Shown here: piece after piece, positions 32,501-47,076 of the stretch
Position numbering within the stretch: the stretch's first letter is position 1
Layout of the letters: the number at the start of each line of letters is the position of its first letter
Origin: Branchiostoma floridae
Taxonomy: Eukaryota; Chordata; Leptocardii; Amphioxiformes; Branchiostomatidae
Direction of reading: 5' to 3'
Length of the DNA: 64,000 bases
Assembly (NCBI RefSeq): GCF_000003815.2
Contig: NC_049988.1
Coordinates: 18,110,516-18,174,515, forward strand
Notes under the pieces: model-generated
Told to the model about the DNA's origin: nothing
Seen by the model: the letters and a program-made list of their open reading frames with translations, nothing else
Database searches by the model: none
Translations under genes and position numbers: made by a program

Positions 32501-35500
32501 AAAGCTTTTTGAAGTTTAACAACCTTACGTCAATAGTCCTAGTAGCCTACATTTTAAAACAGTGTTTATAGAGCTACATTTGTATATGTGGCAAGTAGAA
32601 TATTCGTGCCTTGCAGTACGTCGGTAGGTCGTGAGTTATATTCCTGGCCGAGTCATACTAAAGGCTTTAAAATGGTACGTGCTGCTTTTTCTGCTTAGCG
32701 CTCAGCGTTTGGGAAAAAGGATGGTTATTGAACAAGGCACTGCCACCAGCAAACTAGCCCCCTGCTGTAGTGATGGCACAAAGTTGTGTGGCCCAAGGGC
32801 TACAGAGATGAAGATGAACTATTTGGTGCGGGCAGGACTAACTAATATGAGTCGGGGTGTTTTACCTGGTAGGTTGCCACTCTACATCTTGTTGATCATT
32901 GCCTCAGCATGTTGCAATAAGCAAATGTTTCTGATATAACATAACTGAAACTATGGGTCTACCTTTGGGTTGGTTCCATAGTCAGCCGCACGGTTAATGG
33001 TAAAATACCGTACCCAGCTGGTGGCACTGGTTCCTGACTTTTCCTTTGTAGGTGAGTTATTCTGTGGGATAACAAATAATAATTAGTGGCCCTGGGTTCA
33101 AACCCTGCAATGTCTGATCTTGTGCCCTTGGGAAAGGCACTTTACGCGACCTTCCTCACTCCAGGTGTAAAAATGGGTACCTGACTTCTGTCGGGGATGA
33201 TAAATACTACCTTTAACTTCTGTCTGTACCGTGTATGTGGCACTGTTAAAATCAGTTACTAACTTGAGTGCAGTACCACATTGTCCTCGTCTATCTCAAA
33301 GCATTTTTGTTAAATCACAAGCTGAAATGGAGTCGGATAAAAGCTACTATGAAACAGGTCATTACCTCATTGTATATGACGTATTCCTCATCATTTCCTG
33401 TTGGCGTGGGAGGTGGATCCTTATCCTCCACAGGTTTCTATATTTTAAAGAAAAAACTTTATGTATTACACATAGTTTTACACACGTGGCACTGCCGCAA
33501 GTCTTAAGCCCCTATCTCACTGAGCGGAGGTACTATTGAGGTACGTTGGAGTTCGACAGCGTACCTTCAACGGACGTCACGGTGCCTCCGACGAACTCCA
33601 ACGTGCATTTTGCAACTTTAGGCGCTGTGGTTTTGACATTTAAAAAAAATAACGCAAGTTGCTTCACAAGTCTTGTACCAGTTGTCTGCCCTCCATTCGG
33701 TGTTTGTGCGCGTGCAATCATGAAGCCACCACTGTCCGGCATGCCAGGTAGTTAACCATCGATGCATATGTTGTGCATTTGTATCCATACGTAGAGCCAC
33801 GTTATGACATTAAACACATACAAATTCATAGCTAGGTCTAACATGGCGGTCGTTATTACGTATGGTGCATACACTATAGACCTTAACCCACATTTTCTCT
33901 TCAGCTAACATGCATTTTGTTGGAAATACATATATGTGCGTATACGATTACTTGAGATGTGCTTTGGCATGATTTTGGAGAACTGTACCTTGGTGTATAA
34001 CGCAAAGATTACCGCCACCAGAACCAGCTTGACGGGCTGCACCAGGAACAGGTCAGTGACGAATGACGTCACGAAGGTGCAGGCCCAGGCCTCCGCCTTC
34101 GCTTTCCCGAAACTCAAGGTGTACAGAACTGTGAAGAAGGCGGCCACGAAACTAGCGGACCACACAAGCAACCAGCCTGGGGGTGTACACCATTGGTAAC
34201 TTAGATATCGGTATTTTGAACAGTGTTGTACTTAATGTTAACAGTGTTTTACTTAATTCTATGCTACCATATGTCCCGTACAGTGTTGTACTTGATTTCT
34301 AACAGTGCTGTACTTGATTCTATGCTAGCATATGCCATGGTCTTGTGTTTGGCAGCTGCTATGTTAGATGATGGTATAAAGACAGATAAGAGAAATTATG
34401 TTTTGCATCGTAGACATGTTTACACTTTTTGTAGAACAATTTACGGATGAGTTGAAGTCAAAAACTGCAAAATGAATTAAGAGAAAAAGTGCAGCTTAAG
34501 TTAACTTTTGCGATAGATCTTTCAATCATTCTTGAGAAGTAGTTTTCAAGCGCCTTCTCGATAGATACCAGAAGACATCAATCCGCCGCAGTGAAAGACT
34601 GGGAACACTGTAACAGCCATATTCAAAAAGGAGGGTAGTGAATCTTCTACAACTCACCTATAAACACACCCCACCAGGGTAGAGACGACTTCTGTCCATG
34701 AGCAGCGTTGTCATGCGTCTTGCAACTTTCTTTAACATCAACATCCAATGAGGACTGTACCACTCTGAGCTTCTGGATGGGGACGGGTCGGCCTCTTGCA
34801 ATTGGGTACCAAACCGACGGCGTGTCTGGGTTGTCAGAGATAAACGTTTCTTCTTTCTTAGGTCCCCTGTGTCTGCCTGGCTCCGACTTGGCTGGCTGGA
34901 CTCCGCTGCCTGGCTTTAACTTCTTTCTGATGCTCTTTTTTTGTGCTCCAGACCGCGAATTGCGGAAGAGGAAGGCGATGAGGAGGTTGACTGGAAGGAT
35001 GATGGCTGCACTCTGTATGCCGATCATCAGCTGAGAGAATAGAGTGAGAGGCACTAAAAACATCAAAACGTCACTAAGGGCATTCATACACCTTTTGCCC
35101 TACCCGTGATGTCATGCTTCCCTTTTGTAATACGATGAAGTTTTGGATTAAAATGGTTTATAAACATCAAAATGCATTTCCTTCTACCTGCGGAAGTGAA
35201 ATCGGCGGGTTTATCTTCAGACCAGCGAATCTGATTGGTTCTGGAGGGTAGAAGTCGTCCCCGCGGCCGAAGAACATGATGTTGGTGAGCATCATGCTGT
35301 AGAGCAGCGTCAGGCAGCAGGACAGGCGCTGGACACGGGTGAACGGGCTCCGGGCAGGGCGGCCGGCAACGGAGAACCACAGGTGGTCATCGTTCATTTC
35401 CCTGATTATTTATCACAATTATTTACTTCTTAAAACAATTTCTGGACAGAAAATGTCATAATTCAAAAAGTTGTGATAGTTCGTACTTGATTCGTTATCT

Positions 35501-37752
35501 GAAATGATGATCTACTCTACTAGTGAAAAGTAGAATATAGGGTGCTATGATCTCATTAAAAATTCAGTTGTATGATAATGCGTAATTATGCATTGGAAGA
35601 TATGGGAACTGTGTACAGGAAAATAGGACGTTTTCCCCTTAGGCTAGCATATTGCGTGGGCATAAGATTTGACTGAAGCGTAAGATTCCTGGGGCTAGTC
35701 TAATGACTGCAGTATTTCTCATAGTTAACGAACCCGATATGACAGCGAAAACAAGAGATAGAAAAATGACCCCACTGTTCCAAAGAAACCTGACAGAGAG
35801 CAAACTTACGTCACTTTTTACTGAATGCAAGAACAAGTCCAGAACACGTATAGTTAGACATTCTGCTGCAATGCAAAGGGCAGTTACCAGGGGGCTCAAA
35901 ATGTTATAACTTTATCATAGGTCTAGACGTAACTACACACCAAATTTCGTAACAAGCCATTCACAGCTTCTGGATTTATGCTGCTGAAACCTAAACACCG
36001 TTACAACGCTTCCAAAAACCAAAACATACTAGTACCCTTCTCGACGCTTGTGATGTAATACTACATTTACAACACTTTCACAGGTTCTATCACAAAAACA
36101 TCCATTTACCTCGAGCTTTTTGCAAGAAACAAGTTGTGGAACTTAGTAATATCCTTCTCCACTGATGTCGGGATGATACGGTCTATCTTTCCGTCACCCT
36201 CATCAATAGCGAACCACCTGAATACAAAATACGTCAGATGACTTTGATCATTCACCCGTAATTGTATAGTTGCTTTAAGTTAAATTTTGTTGCATGCAGC
36301 ATCGCTAAAGTGCGTTGAGTTAGAGTGTTAGACTTTAACGATCTAATCAAAGTACACCAATTTCAAAAGGCGTAAAAAATAAATCGTTTCTGCATAAAAG
36401 CATTTTGGCACGACAGTTTTGTGGCACCTTACAGTAGGCGATGTCCATCATATGTCTAAATTGCCCATGGGATTCTTTTTTTTTTGGAAATTGTAGAAAA
36501 TGTATTAGAAGATCTGAGAAACATCTGACTGACCCAAACTAGTAGACTCGTGTACATGAACAATATATACTGTAGCGTAAAGCTTAAAATACCAATACCC
36601 CTACGCTATGCTCTTAACATACAGGTAATCAGAATACCAAGTCTATAATGTAACTAAATGTAGTTTTGAAACGACCAATGTCTTGACTCTTGAATGAAAC
36701 AGACAGAGTGTGCAACATGTACCATCGGAGCTAAAAAGAAGAATCTGTCCTGATAATCTCTGTCAATAACCAGATCATGACTTGGCAAATCGTTATAGCT
36801 ACATGTATATGAGATTAGTGCCCGTTGTGTTGAAAATCCAAAACATCTTACCTGTTACTTAGGAAATACGTCGTGACTTTCGTTTCCCTGTTGGCTACAA
36901 CAATCTGACTCAGGTACCTGTAACAAACGACAGAAGGTCACCTAAACGTCGGTCTTGATATAACACTTGGCAATGAACTTTGAAATCTAATATCAAAGAG
37001 CGGAAGACAGGAATTCTATTATGGTTGTGGAGCTATTCATCTTGTGCGTCGATGTAGGTTAGACATCCAGGTAACAAGATACGTCAAAAAGTTGTTACTC
37101 AAGCAACTGGATATGGTTTTGGAAACGGTCAGACGTTTCAACTAGCATCCAGTACTTGATATATAAACCCTCTCCATCAAGATCTCTTCAGTGTCACTGA
37201 CGAACACTATTGGATAGTACTTGAAACGTCTGACCGTTTCCAAAACCATATTCAGTTGCTTGAGTAACAACTATTTTGGCGTATTCATCTTGTGTATTTC
37301 TTTATATCTCGATGTTGTTTACTCACCATGATGGACTAAACCCAGCGTTGTTGTGCCACACCCTCATGTGGGTGAGGACCCCTAGCGGCTCTTCTGTGGA
37401 CACCAGGAAAGGAGTCCACGCTCCCTGTCAAAACAAACATCGGGCTGTCGTCCCTCAAGCGTAGGGGAGGGACTCTCGTACTGGCTGCCGTACAGCACCA
37501 ACGTGATCTGTGACGACATACAGTTCAGAGGTAATGTTTTTGTTTACATCATAACGACAGAAGTACAACAGTTGTAACCATCAACCAGAATATGAATCAT
37601 TGATTAAGTGTATATTATCATACCACACTCAGGGTAACCAGAGAAGGAGTTCTCCATTATTAGAATAACAATTTTCTTTAGCAGGGAACATTTGTAAAGA
37701 GAGAGGGAGGGAGAGAGAGAGGAAGAGGGGACTGTGTGCGTGTGTTTGCGCG

Positions 37753-37794
<42 letters not shown>

Positions 37795-40700
37795 CGTGTG
37801 TGTGTGTGTATGTTTGTTTGTGTGTGTGTGACAGTGACGTGTGTGTGTATGTTTGTTTGTGTCTGTGTGAGTGTACGTGTGTCTGTGTGTGTGTGACATC
37901 CGTGCGTGCATGCCTGCGTGCATACGTGCGCGCGTGCGTGTGTGCCTGCATGTGTGTGTGTGTGTGTACGTACCTCAGCGGTAGTTCCTGCGTTGACCCG
38001 GAACCCAGTGTACACGGTGATGAGGTACTGACATTCCTTACGAGGGTTCAGCACGTGACCAGGCAGTAGTCCCACTCCAGCCTGTGATTTGTACAGGACA
38101 GTAAGGGAAGGAAACTGCCCATCGCTGTGCCGATTTTGAGTATTGATAACCTTTATTTTAAAGCTGTGTATTGCTAGGTTTGTTATACGAATTAGGTGAT
38201 GAATATATCTCACGTACGTCAATAAACACTTAATTAAGCCTATACTTAATGAGAGAAGGTAAATTCCCGTTTCCTGTACGGTTTGAAAAGTCCAATTATG
38301 AAAATATGATTGCATAGTATTTGCATAGTAATACATTTAAAGGGGAAATACATGAATAAGGATATATATAAATAAACATTGGCGAATAAAATATCTAATC
38401 TAATGCTTTCTTTTGATAAATAAATATATGATAATCTTTATTGCATATTCATGCCCGAGGGATAAATGCACAAAGGGACCACATGTGGTCTTATGGATGC
38501 AGAGGAAAAACTAAACTTATACAATGATTTTAAACTAAGCTAAATGAAAAGGGAACTAAGACACTATTTGTTACAATCGCTAAACGTTGCATCTAACATG
38601 TTCTTCTCTCTTTTTGAAACACATGGAGACATATTTACATATAAAGGAAACATACACATGATAGCATTATTTGCCTGACCTTAGCGATGTCTTTTCTGTC
38701 GGCTTTCCTGGCCCAGATAACGCCCATGACGTACGAAGTGAACACGGCGAGAACCAGAATGAGGCCAGTCGGATTCTCTAAGATGTTCGCTGAGAATGCT
38801 TCCCGGATGTTGAGTGGATTTGGCGGCACGAAACCAGCAAATTTGGTCAGGTGATCACACCGGCAGTGGATATGGGTTATGTTAGACATCGGACCGACCT
38901 GTTCGTGTGTGAGGACATGGTAGTTGTGGGATTCATGGGAATCGGTACCAATTCATATTGGCAAAGTAACCACATATGGTTGTAGTGGTTTATTGGAAAC
39001 GGGACAAATTCATGCAAAGCCATCCATACTATATCAAAGAAATATCAAACCAATTAAAAGATGCAAGTACAGTTCCATCGCCTTGATGATATCTGTTTCC
39101 TCATGCATACAACCTGCAAGCCTTAACCAGATTTCACCGCTCTTCCCGATCATGATAATTTCCATCATCCATCAACTTAGTTCTGTGCCTAAAAGTGGTC
39201 AAATGGCAGTGAACAAACCCGCTAATTTTCTAAGTAACGCAACTTGTGTACAACTTACTTTACAGCCGTCACTTTGCCACAGGTGGGTTTCGTTTTCTTG
39301 GAAGTAGACACAGGACGTCTCAAAGACGTACAAAGTGAACTCGACAATTTCTCCGCTGGCGCGATCAACTTCGGAGCCGAATCGAAGTCCTGGCAAGAAA
39401 GATGGACTTGAATATCTTATCAAACGAGAGTTTCTACCGAGAGAATAAAGTTTATGATGACAAGTCCAAGGGCAAGTGAAATATTTCAGGCAGATATCAT
39501 TTACACAAATCATCACAAAAGAAGATCATTACTTGTTTAATACATGTACATATACATGGATAATGTTGCTATAAATGCATGAAAATAAATCAAACGTCTA
39601 ACGACATCTCATCTGCATAATACGTATGAAACATTTGAATATTTTGCACTGATTAAATATACAATCAGGTAGAACAACATCGGTTGTTCTACCTGATGCT
39701 GAAATGATTCTTTCACATCTCTGTGGTGTTATATATATTTTGTGCACTTTGAAATCCGTTTCAAGTTTCATCTGCAAACGTTTCAAGAAAGCAATGGTCA
39801 TAATCATTTTGATATTGAGTGATCTTATAACCAGATGTCAGAATTGATAAGCGATACCGATAAAATAGTCTGTCCTGTTGTATATGTCTACATCCAGGTC
39901 TGTGATGGCGATCTCGTCTTCTGGCAGCAGCCACTGGTAAGCGCTGGATGCCAGGGATGATCCGTTCATCCATGGGACGGTGACGAGCTGGTCCTCCGGA
40001 ACCGGCAGGGTGGCTGTCCAGTCGTACGTGTCTGGGGTTGGAGGCTTGTGTTTCCTCAGCCACATGGTGACGTCATGAGGGAACAGGGTGCTGCTGAAAT
40101 CCAGACTGAAGCTCATCGCCGACATGTTTCTCCTAGCATGAAAATGGAAAGTCTGGCAAAAAATATTATTAGCCTGTTTTACCTCACCATCAGTTCAGCA
40201 ACAGGAAAAATGCAGAAAAGTCTCAAGTTTGATCCGATTATCTCTAAACTCTGTATTTATTCTGTAGATTAGTATGGATTTTGGTCTTTTTGACCTTTTG
40301 TTTATTTGAAGCTGTACTATCGTGGTATACTATTGCAGCATACAAAGATTTAACATTATACCGATATGTCGCCAAGTCGTGAAGACGCAGTAAAGATGGA
40401 CATCATCTCATCCAGGCTCTTGTTCTCCCTTCGCGTCAGGATGTCTATCGGCTCGCTCAGGCCAGAGACAGGAAATGTCGAGTTGCCACATTTCACCGCC
40501 AAGCCGACTACATCTGATTCGACTAACCGCGAATTGTTGGAATATTCGAACGGATTGAAGTTTGATTCCAGAAACTGAAAGTAGAAATAAAATGGCATTA
40601 TCAAAAATTGATAAATTTAAATGACTGAACACACAGAGTACGGTATGCAGGACAATAGATTCTTCATTTTGTTCTTTCACGTGTCTTTGGCATTGGGATT

Positions 40701-43700
40701 TTCTTTGCTATTCTATTACATTACTGTACGTTTTTTTATGTATTCCCTATATTCATTTGCAATCTACGGCATATATTTGCTCGTTTTGTAACTGCTTTCT
40801 ACAATATGGTTATAAGCCTTTCTTTATGTGTGGAAGTGGCCGATAATGGAAGCTCGCGGATGTCATCTATATAATCAAACCCACATGGCCTTAGGTGTAC
40901 TTTGGCGGGACGAAGAGTCGGGGTCCTTCTCGGCGTGAGTGGTTCAAAACCTACTGTCCTTTGCCTTTGGCCACACGAGGCGGAATTGCTGTCGTATTGA
41001 TGTCTGTGCCAATTATAAGTATTAACTGAGTAAGCGTCAAATGGCAGCCGCTCCAGACCCTTTCGATTTAGCCCCGCCTATTGTAATTAGCCCCCGGAGA
41101 GGAGATAGGCGCCGCCAGGGGACTAAAAGCCTGTTGAGTCAGTATGACAGTTGTCGTGCTGCCCCTACGGCTGATTAATCAGCCTACGGCTGATTAAAAG
41201 GCTATGGGACTAACTAACTAACTAACTAATTGTAATTAGCTCCTCGCAATTCAGCCCATGGCTGCGAAGACAGAGTAGTCGGCTCACCCAATAAACAATA
41301 AACAATAAACAAAGTGGCAGATACCTGTACTCCAGCCGTCTCTCCTCCAAGACAACCGTCCCCAGCCAGCGATGAGAAGGACGGCACGCGGACAAACGAG
41401 TCACTCGCACCCGCCACTGTATACAGCTGCTCGGAGGAGTCAGCGGGGTCTTCCCGCTTAATTCTCACGTGGACCTGTACAAAGATAAATGGTGGCCTCA
41501 ATCATCTACATGAATAACATTAATTTCGATTGGACGGCCCTGTCGGCCTGAGTCGCTCTTCCCAGCCTGAGGTCCAACGACCTGTTCTTCTTCAGCAAAT
41601 CCATCCGGACAAAAGCGCTTTCTGTTGTTTTGTGAACTTTATTTAATATTGTGTTTCCTTATTTTCATTACCATTATTATTATCATCATTTATTGTGTGC
41701 TAATTTTCTGTTTGTATGTCACTGTACATGTATGTACACTACTTGTTTGATTTCTACTTAGCAAAGCAGTGTCAGTCAGTGAGCTGGGCAACCCCCGACA
41801 AAAATGACAGAAAATAAATAAATTCATAAATATTATCTACTTAATATCCGTGTTGTAGCAATATAACCATAACATCAACATAACATTAACATCCCTGTCA
41901 TCAACTACATGTTATTTAAATAAAATTAAGTTGCAAGCCGGTAAGGCTGAAACAGTGCCTAAGAAAATGTAGCAATATTGTCCGTACTGTGTAACGTTTT
42001 CCCCAAAAAGTATTAATAATGAGATAAAAGAAAGACTTTTATAAAGAAGCCATTCAGACAGATTTAAATGTAAATCCTTTAAACAGAATCGTACCTTGGA
42101 TGTAAAGATATCTGCGAAAAGATCACCGTCATCGTAGGCTGGCATCATGTTGATGAGATAGATGTCGTCAAGCACGTCTAAGGCTTGGAAGGTTGTTGTC
42201 GTGGCCTCTCTGTTCTATACAGTCAAAAGACAAACAAAAGACTTCGTCGATGAAAATTAGACATCCGGGTAATAAGATACGCCAAACAGCAATAACTCGT
42301 GCAACTGGATATGACTCTTGTTAGGATAGAAAAACCAGTTCACCAACAATATCATTTTTGCATATTAATTCGTAGTTAGTATATATAAACCTGCTCTGCA
42401 ACGAGATCTCCTTAGTGTCATTGACGAAATGTATTGGATTCTGCCTGCAATGTCCGACCGTTTTCAAAATCATATCCAGTTGCTTGGGTAATTGCTATCT
42501 GGCATACACAATGCTTTCTCTTGTTAACACATGTAATGGAAATGGTCATATCCAATTCTTATTTCGTTACCCGATGAGACGCTCAAATATCGACTTTCTG
42601 TGAACGGATTGCCATGGTATCATGAAACTGCATTTTATCACGATTGTCCGACATGAATTGGCTATAGAGTTAATAGTTGATATATAAGTATGAATACGGG
42701 AGGGAGATACAGTTAAAAAGTTAAACCATTCCCGCGCCAAGGGCGGTGCCCATTTCTGGCGCATAGGGCGGTGCCCATCTCTGTTTCATTAGCCCTGGGC
42801 CACACACAACGCAATCACTACAGCAGGGGGCTAGTCCACTGGTAGTGGTGTGTGTTCAAACTTCCATACTCTTTCCCGAATGCTGAGTGCTAAGCAGAGA
42901 AAGCAGCATGTACCATTTTTAAAGTCTTTGGTATGACTCGGCCGGAGATCGAACTCACGATCTTCCGAATGCAAGGCGAACACTCTACCCACTAGGCCAT
43001 TGCACCGGCTACTCATTTTCACCTGAGTATAGTGAGGAAAGCCGTGTAAAGTGCCTTTCCCAAGGGCACAAGATCGGTGACACGCAGTCGGATTCGAACC
43101 CGCAACCTCTCGGTCACGAGGCACAAATGCCGCCGCTACGCCACGCGATCTCACTGGGAGATACAACTATGCTGTTGATTTTGTGTGACCTAACAAACAA
43201 ACAAAAAATTTTCAATAAATGTATAAAATGTGGCGCATATCCTGAGTATATTCAAGCATTTTGAGGGAAATTGCATGGAATACCTGTGCGAGGTTTAGAC
43301 ATGCGCAAAGAAACCTGTTTCGTTGCCAGTCGGTCAAGAAGAGATTGGTTTAAACTTGTGCAAATGTTGTGGGTTTCTTACTTGCCTACCTTTTCTAACA
43401 TGTCGGAGAAGCCCACCCCATCCTCTTGCTCCCACAAAGCCTTGACCTCAGAAGCTTTGAACACATGGGCAGCGCCTAGAATAGATCCAAAGGACATGTT
43501 CATATCTTTAGCGCAAAACTATCACCTAGCAGGAAGCTTTTATGCATAGCAGAGATCTCCATACACGAAAATGGGAAAGCGCCAGTTTCCATAATTAGAT
43601 ATAAGAATAGGAAAAGTTTGCTATTGATGCATACCTGTAAATATGTATGCCGTCGCTATGTTCACCTCTTCCACAGTCAAGTTGTAGTTTACTGACAACT

Positions 43701-46700
43701 CTCTTAACTTCCCGAACGCATGCTTCAGAGATATAGAACCATTGACCTGCGTTAAAGCAAATATAAGTTATAACTCAGTAATCTCTGTTTTTATCATTGT
43801 TTTGTGACTTCCATGAAAAACTCAGTAATCTCTGTTTTAATCATTGTTTTGTGACTTCCATGAAAAATGGAGGTATTGTTTTTGTTTGTTTTGTTCTGTC
43901 CGTCTGTCTGTCTGTCTGTCCGTCTGTGTTTATTTGTGGTCAGCGTGACTTTAGAACCTCTGGATGGATTATCAAGTATAATGATATTAAGGTGGGGTCA
44001 CACATGCGTATATATTCAAGTCCGTTTTAGCTTCGTATGAAGCTCTTAGTCTCTACCAGGCTCCACAGGTCGCGGGGAAAATAGTACAAATTGGACAAAT
44101 ATAGATACATAACATGCCAGATGAGTTAGCTGACCGAGAAGTATGGTTAGCGACCAAGCTAACTCGTCTGACTTGTTACCTGTTTACGTTAATCCAATTT
44201 CTATTATTTTTCCAACGACCTGTGGGGCCTGGTGGAGGTAAATACTCCCATGTGCGCCTCATACGGACTTAGATATATACGCAGGTGTGACCCCACCTTT
44301 AGGTAAGTGGATACGGGTTGGAAAGAAGAAGGTCATTTTGAGCCCCTGGTGTGTGACTTGTTACTTGTTGATGTTTCTGGCCTTCTGCCAGATTTATCAT
44401 CAGACATTCTGATAGTTTTGTTTTTTTTCAAATCACATGAAATCAGATTTGCAAGTATGGTGAAAATATAAATAACAGTTATGAAAGTCAGGTTTTTGCA
44501 TACCGTAGCTCTGTAGTTTATCTATATGCCATCTTTTTCTATCAGTCGTGAGGATGATAGAAAACACGGCATATAAGGAAAAGGTCACGATTTTCCCCAC
44601 CAACCTCTGCTTGGAGAGTAGTTAAGGTGCCATTACTTACTTGTGCATTACCGGAGACGTACTCGGGAAATGCGGTGACCATCATGATGGTGGTTGCCAG
44701 TCCTGTGATTCCGTCGTAGTCCTGGAGCTCCACGTTTGCCATGTTCTCAGTCACAATGTCGGTAGCCTATAAGATACGGCAACAATCTTTATTTTCTATA
44801 TGCTTTTGGACAGAGGAGGACAATGTTGCACTGCACTCAAGGTTTTTTTTGTAACTTATATTAACAGTGCCGTATACACGGTACAGACAGAAGGTAAAGG
44901 TTGTCTTTTACCTCCCCGACCGAAGTCAGGTACCCATTTTTACACCTGGGTGAAGTGAGGAAGGTCGTGTAAAGTGCCTTTCCCAAGGGCACAACGTCGG
45001 GGGGGGGGGGGGGCACGACGGGGATCGAACTCAGAACCTCTAGATTCCGAGCTGAACGCTCTACCAGTTACGCCACGACCGACGCCAAGATACGGCAACA
45101 ATTTGTGATGTACCACAAACTTAGGGCTGAGTACAGGTCCGGTTTTTCTTATTGGACAGGTCCAGAAAAATCGGACCTGAAAAGATTCGGTGGACCGAAT
45201 GTTGGACCGATTGGTAAATGAACAGATTATATGATCAGGCATTCACGCGTTTTCGGGCTTACCGGTCGAAGAAAATAACAAGTGCGAAATAGACTAGAGT
45301 CTATTATATAATAGTTATTTCTACAAAGTTTACAATCAATCGTACAGAGGCAGTTAGACTTGTAGGATTCTATAACGCCAGTGGGAGTCCAATACTCCAC
45401 AAAACAGATTTCTTTGTTGCGAAATGGACCATTGTTTTGAGTATCGTCTATTCACAAGTTTTCACATACTGAATCAGGTTCAGGTCCAGACCTGGACCTG
45501 ATCCTCTGGACCTGAACCGGACCTGAACCGGACCTGGACCTGAATCTTCTCTACCGGTACCCACCCCTACCAGAAACATGTTCCAATGAGAAAGACTGGA
45601 CCATACCTACAGTGTAATATTATGTAAAATGCCGTTAAATTCATGATAATTCTTACGATTTAGAAACAAACGGAACTGGCGAGTGGCATCGTGTGGCGCA
45701 ATCGGTAAATGTGCTTGGCCCATTTAACCCCTGAGGTCCCGGGTTCGAATCCATTGATGTGCCACCGGTCTTGTGCCCTTGGGAAAGGCACTTGACACGA
45801 ATTTCCTCACTTCACTCAGGTGAAAATGAGTACCTAGCTTCAGTATAATAGCGCCGTCCCTTGGATAGGACGATAACTGGGGGTCCCGTGTTTGGAAGAG
45901 CACACCTCGAAAAGAGTTGAGGTCCTTTCCGGTGTGAGTGGATCAAACCTTACAGTCTAACTGACATCTTGAAAAGGTGAAAGTCAATGTTATGTCAACC
46001 CTTCCACAAATTTCGTAAAACTTAATAAACAAATACTGCTGAAGACCAACATGACCATGTACCTCAGTAATGTCGTCTCCATTGTTGGCCAGGTTAACTA
46101 TAACACTTGCAGCTGCCACTGCACCACTGAACGTTTCCGCCGAAGACCTCGTGGACAGTAGTTTGTAGAAAGGTCCTACTTGACTGTCGAAGAACTCTTC
46201 CGTGTATGCGATCAAATCCTCTATGGCAGGGTTTGCGATCTAAAAGTGATTTAGATCAGCACAAAATAATAAATCCACACTGGTTGGTCAACTAAAGTGA
46301 TCCAATTGACTTTCCTTTCTGTTGTACTCATTCACTGTGAATAGCTGACGATGTCAATGTTTTAACGGTTAAACAATGTTACATAACGTTACAGCCTTCC
46401 TTCGTTTAGTATCTATTTACTGTATATAAGTGACACTGAAGAGCTAGAAAGTAACACCAAATTATTGATAGCAAGTATGATGATCATCATAATCACCCAC
46501 TGGCACTTACAAAAAACCGTTCTAGTTGAATGGTAGTGTGACGACCGTCGGCACTGGATATCACCACCTCTATTGTGATGTTGCCTGGGGCGATGTTCAG
46601 CATATACGTGTAGAAAACCTAATTTAAATGGAAGAAATACGTATTGAAATTTCTTAGTGTTGGAGTAAACCCGAATAGTTCACCCTATTCCTGAAAGCGT

Positions 46701-47039
46701 GGAAAATATTTCGATTTTATGCAGTTTGTAATGATCGGTTCATAACATTTCTAAACTCTGTTGCTTTCATGGACCAATGCATTCACAGAATCAGATGGAA
46801 ACAACAGAATGCAAAACAAAATATCAATCCATGTTCCCAACTAAATCACGACTAAATATATGGCCTCCAGCGATTGATATCAGCCCTACAGCGTCGGCTA
46901 TGGCTAAACAGTCCTGCACGAGAATTACTGTCTAATGTGTAAGTGTGACATTACCATATGGCACATCAATAGAATGGTATTTGTCGAAGACACGGCTATA
47001 GTGCATATATTTTTTGCTTATACATATAGATAATGCTGA

Positions 47040-47076
<37 letters not shown>

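Noticed and set aside
37604-38069. His/Thr-rich and Cys/Val-rich ORFs on both strands
   Set aside because: Translations of a TG microsatellite; only 37974-38081 (minus) is coding, as a PLAT exon.
40125-40133. Acceptor tgctag for polycystin exon 19
   Set aside because: It leaves the frame inconsistent with exon 18; the acceptor at 40153-40154 (ttttttgccag) restores phase 0.
42940-43153. Apparent tRNA genes
   Set aside because: A and B boxes are present but the acceptor stem does not pair and SINE tails follow; they are tRNA-derived SINEs.
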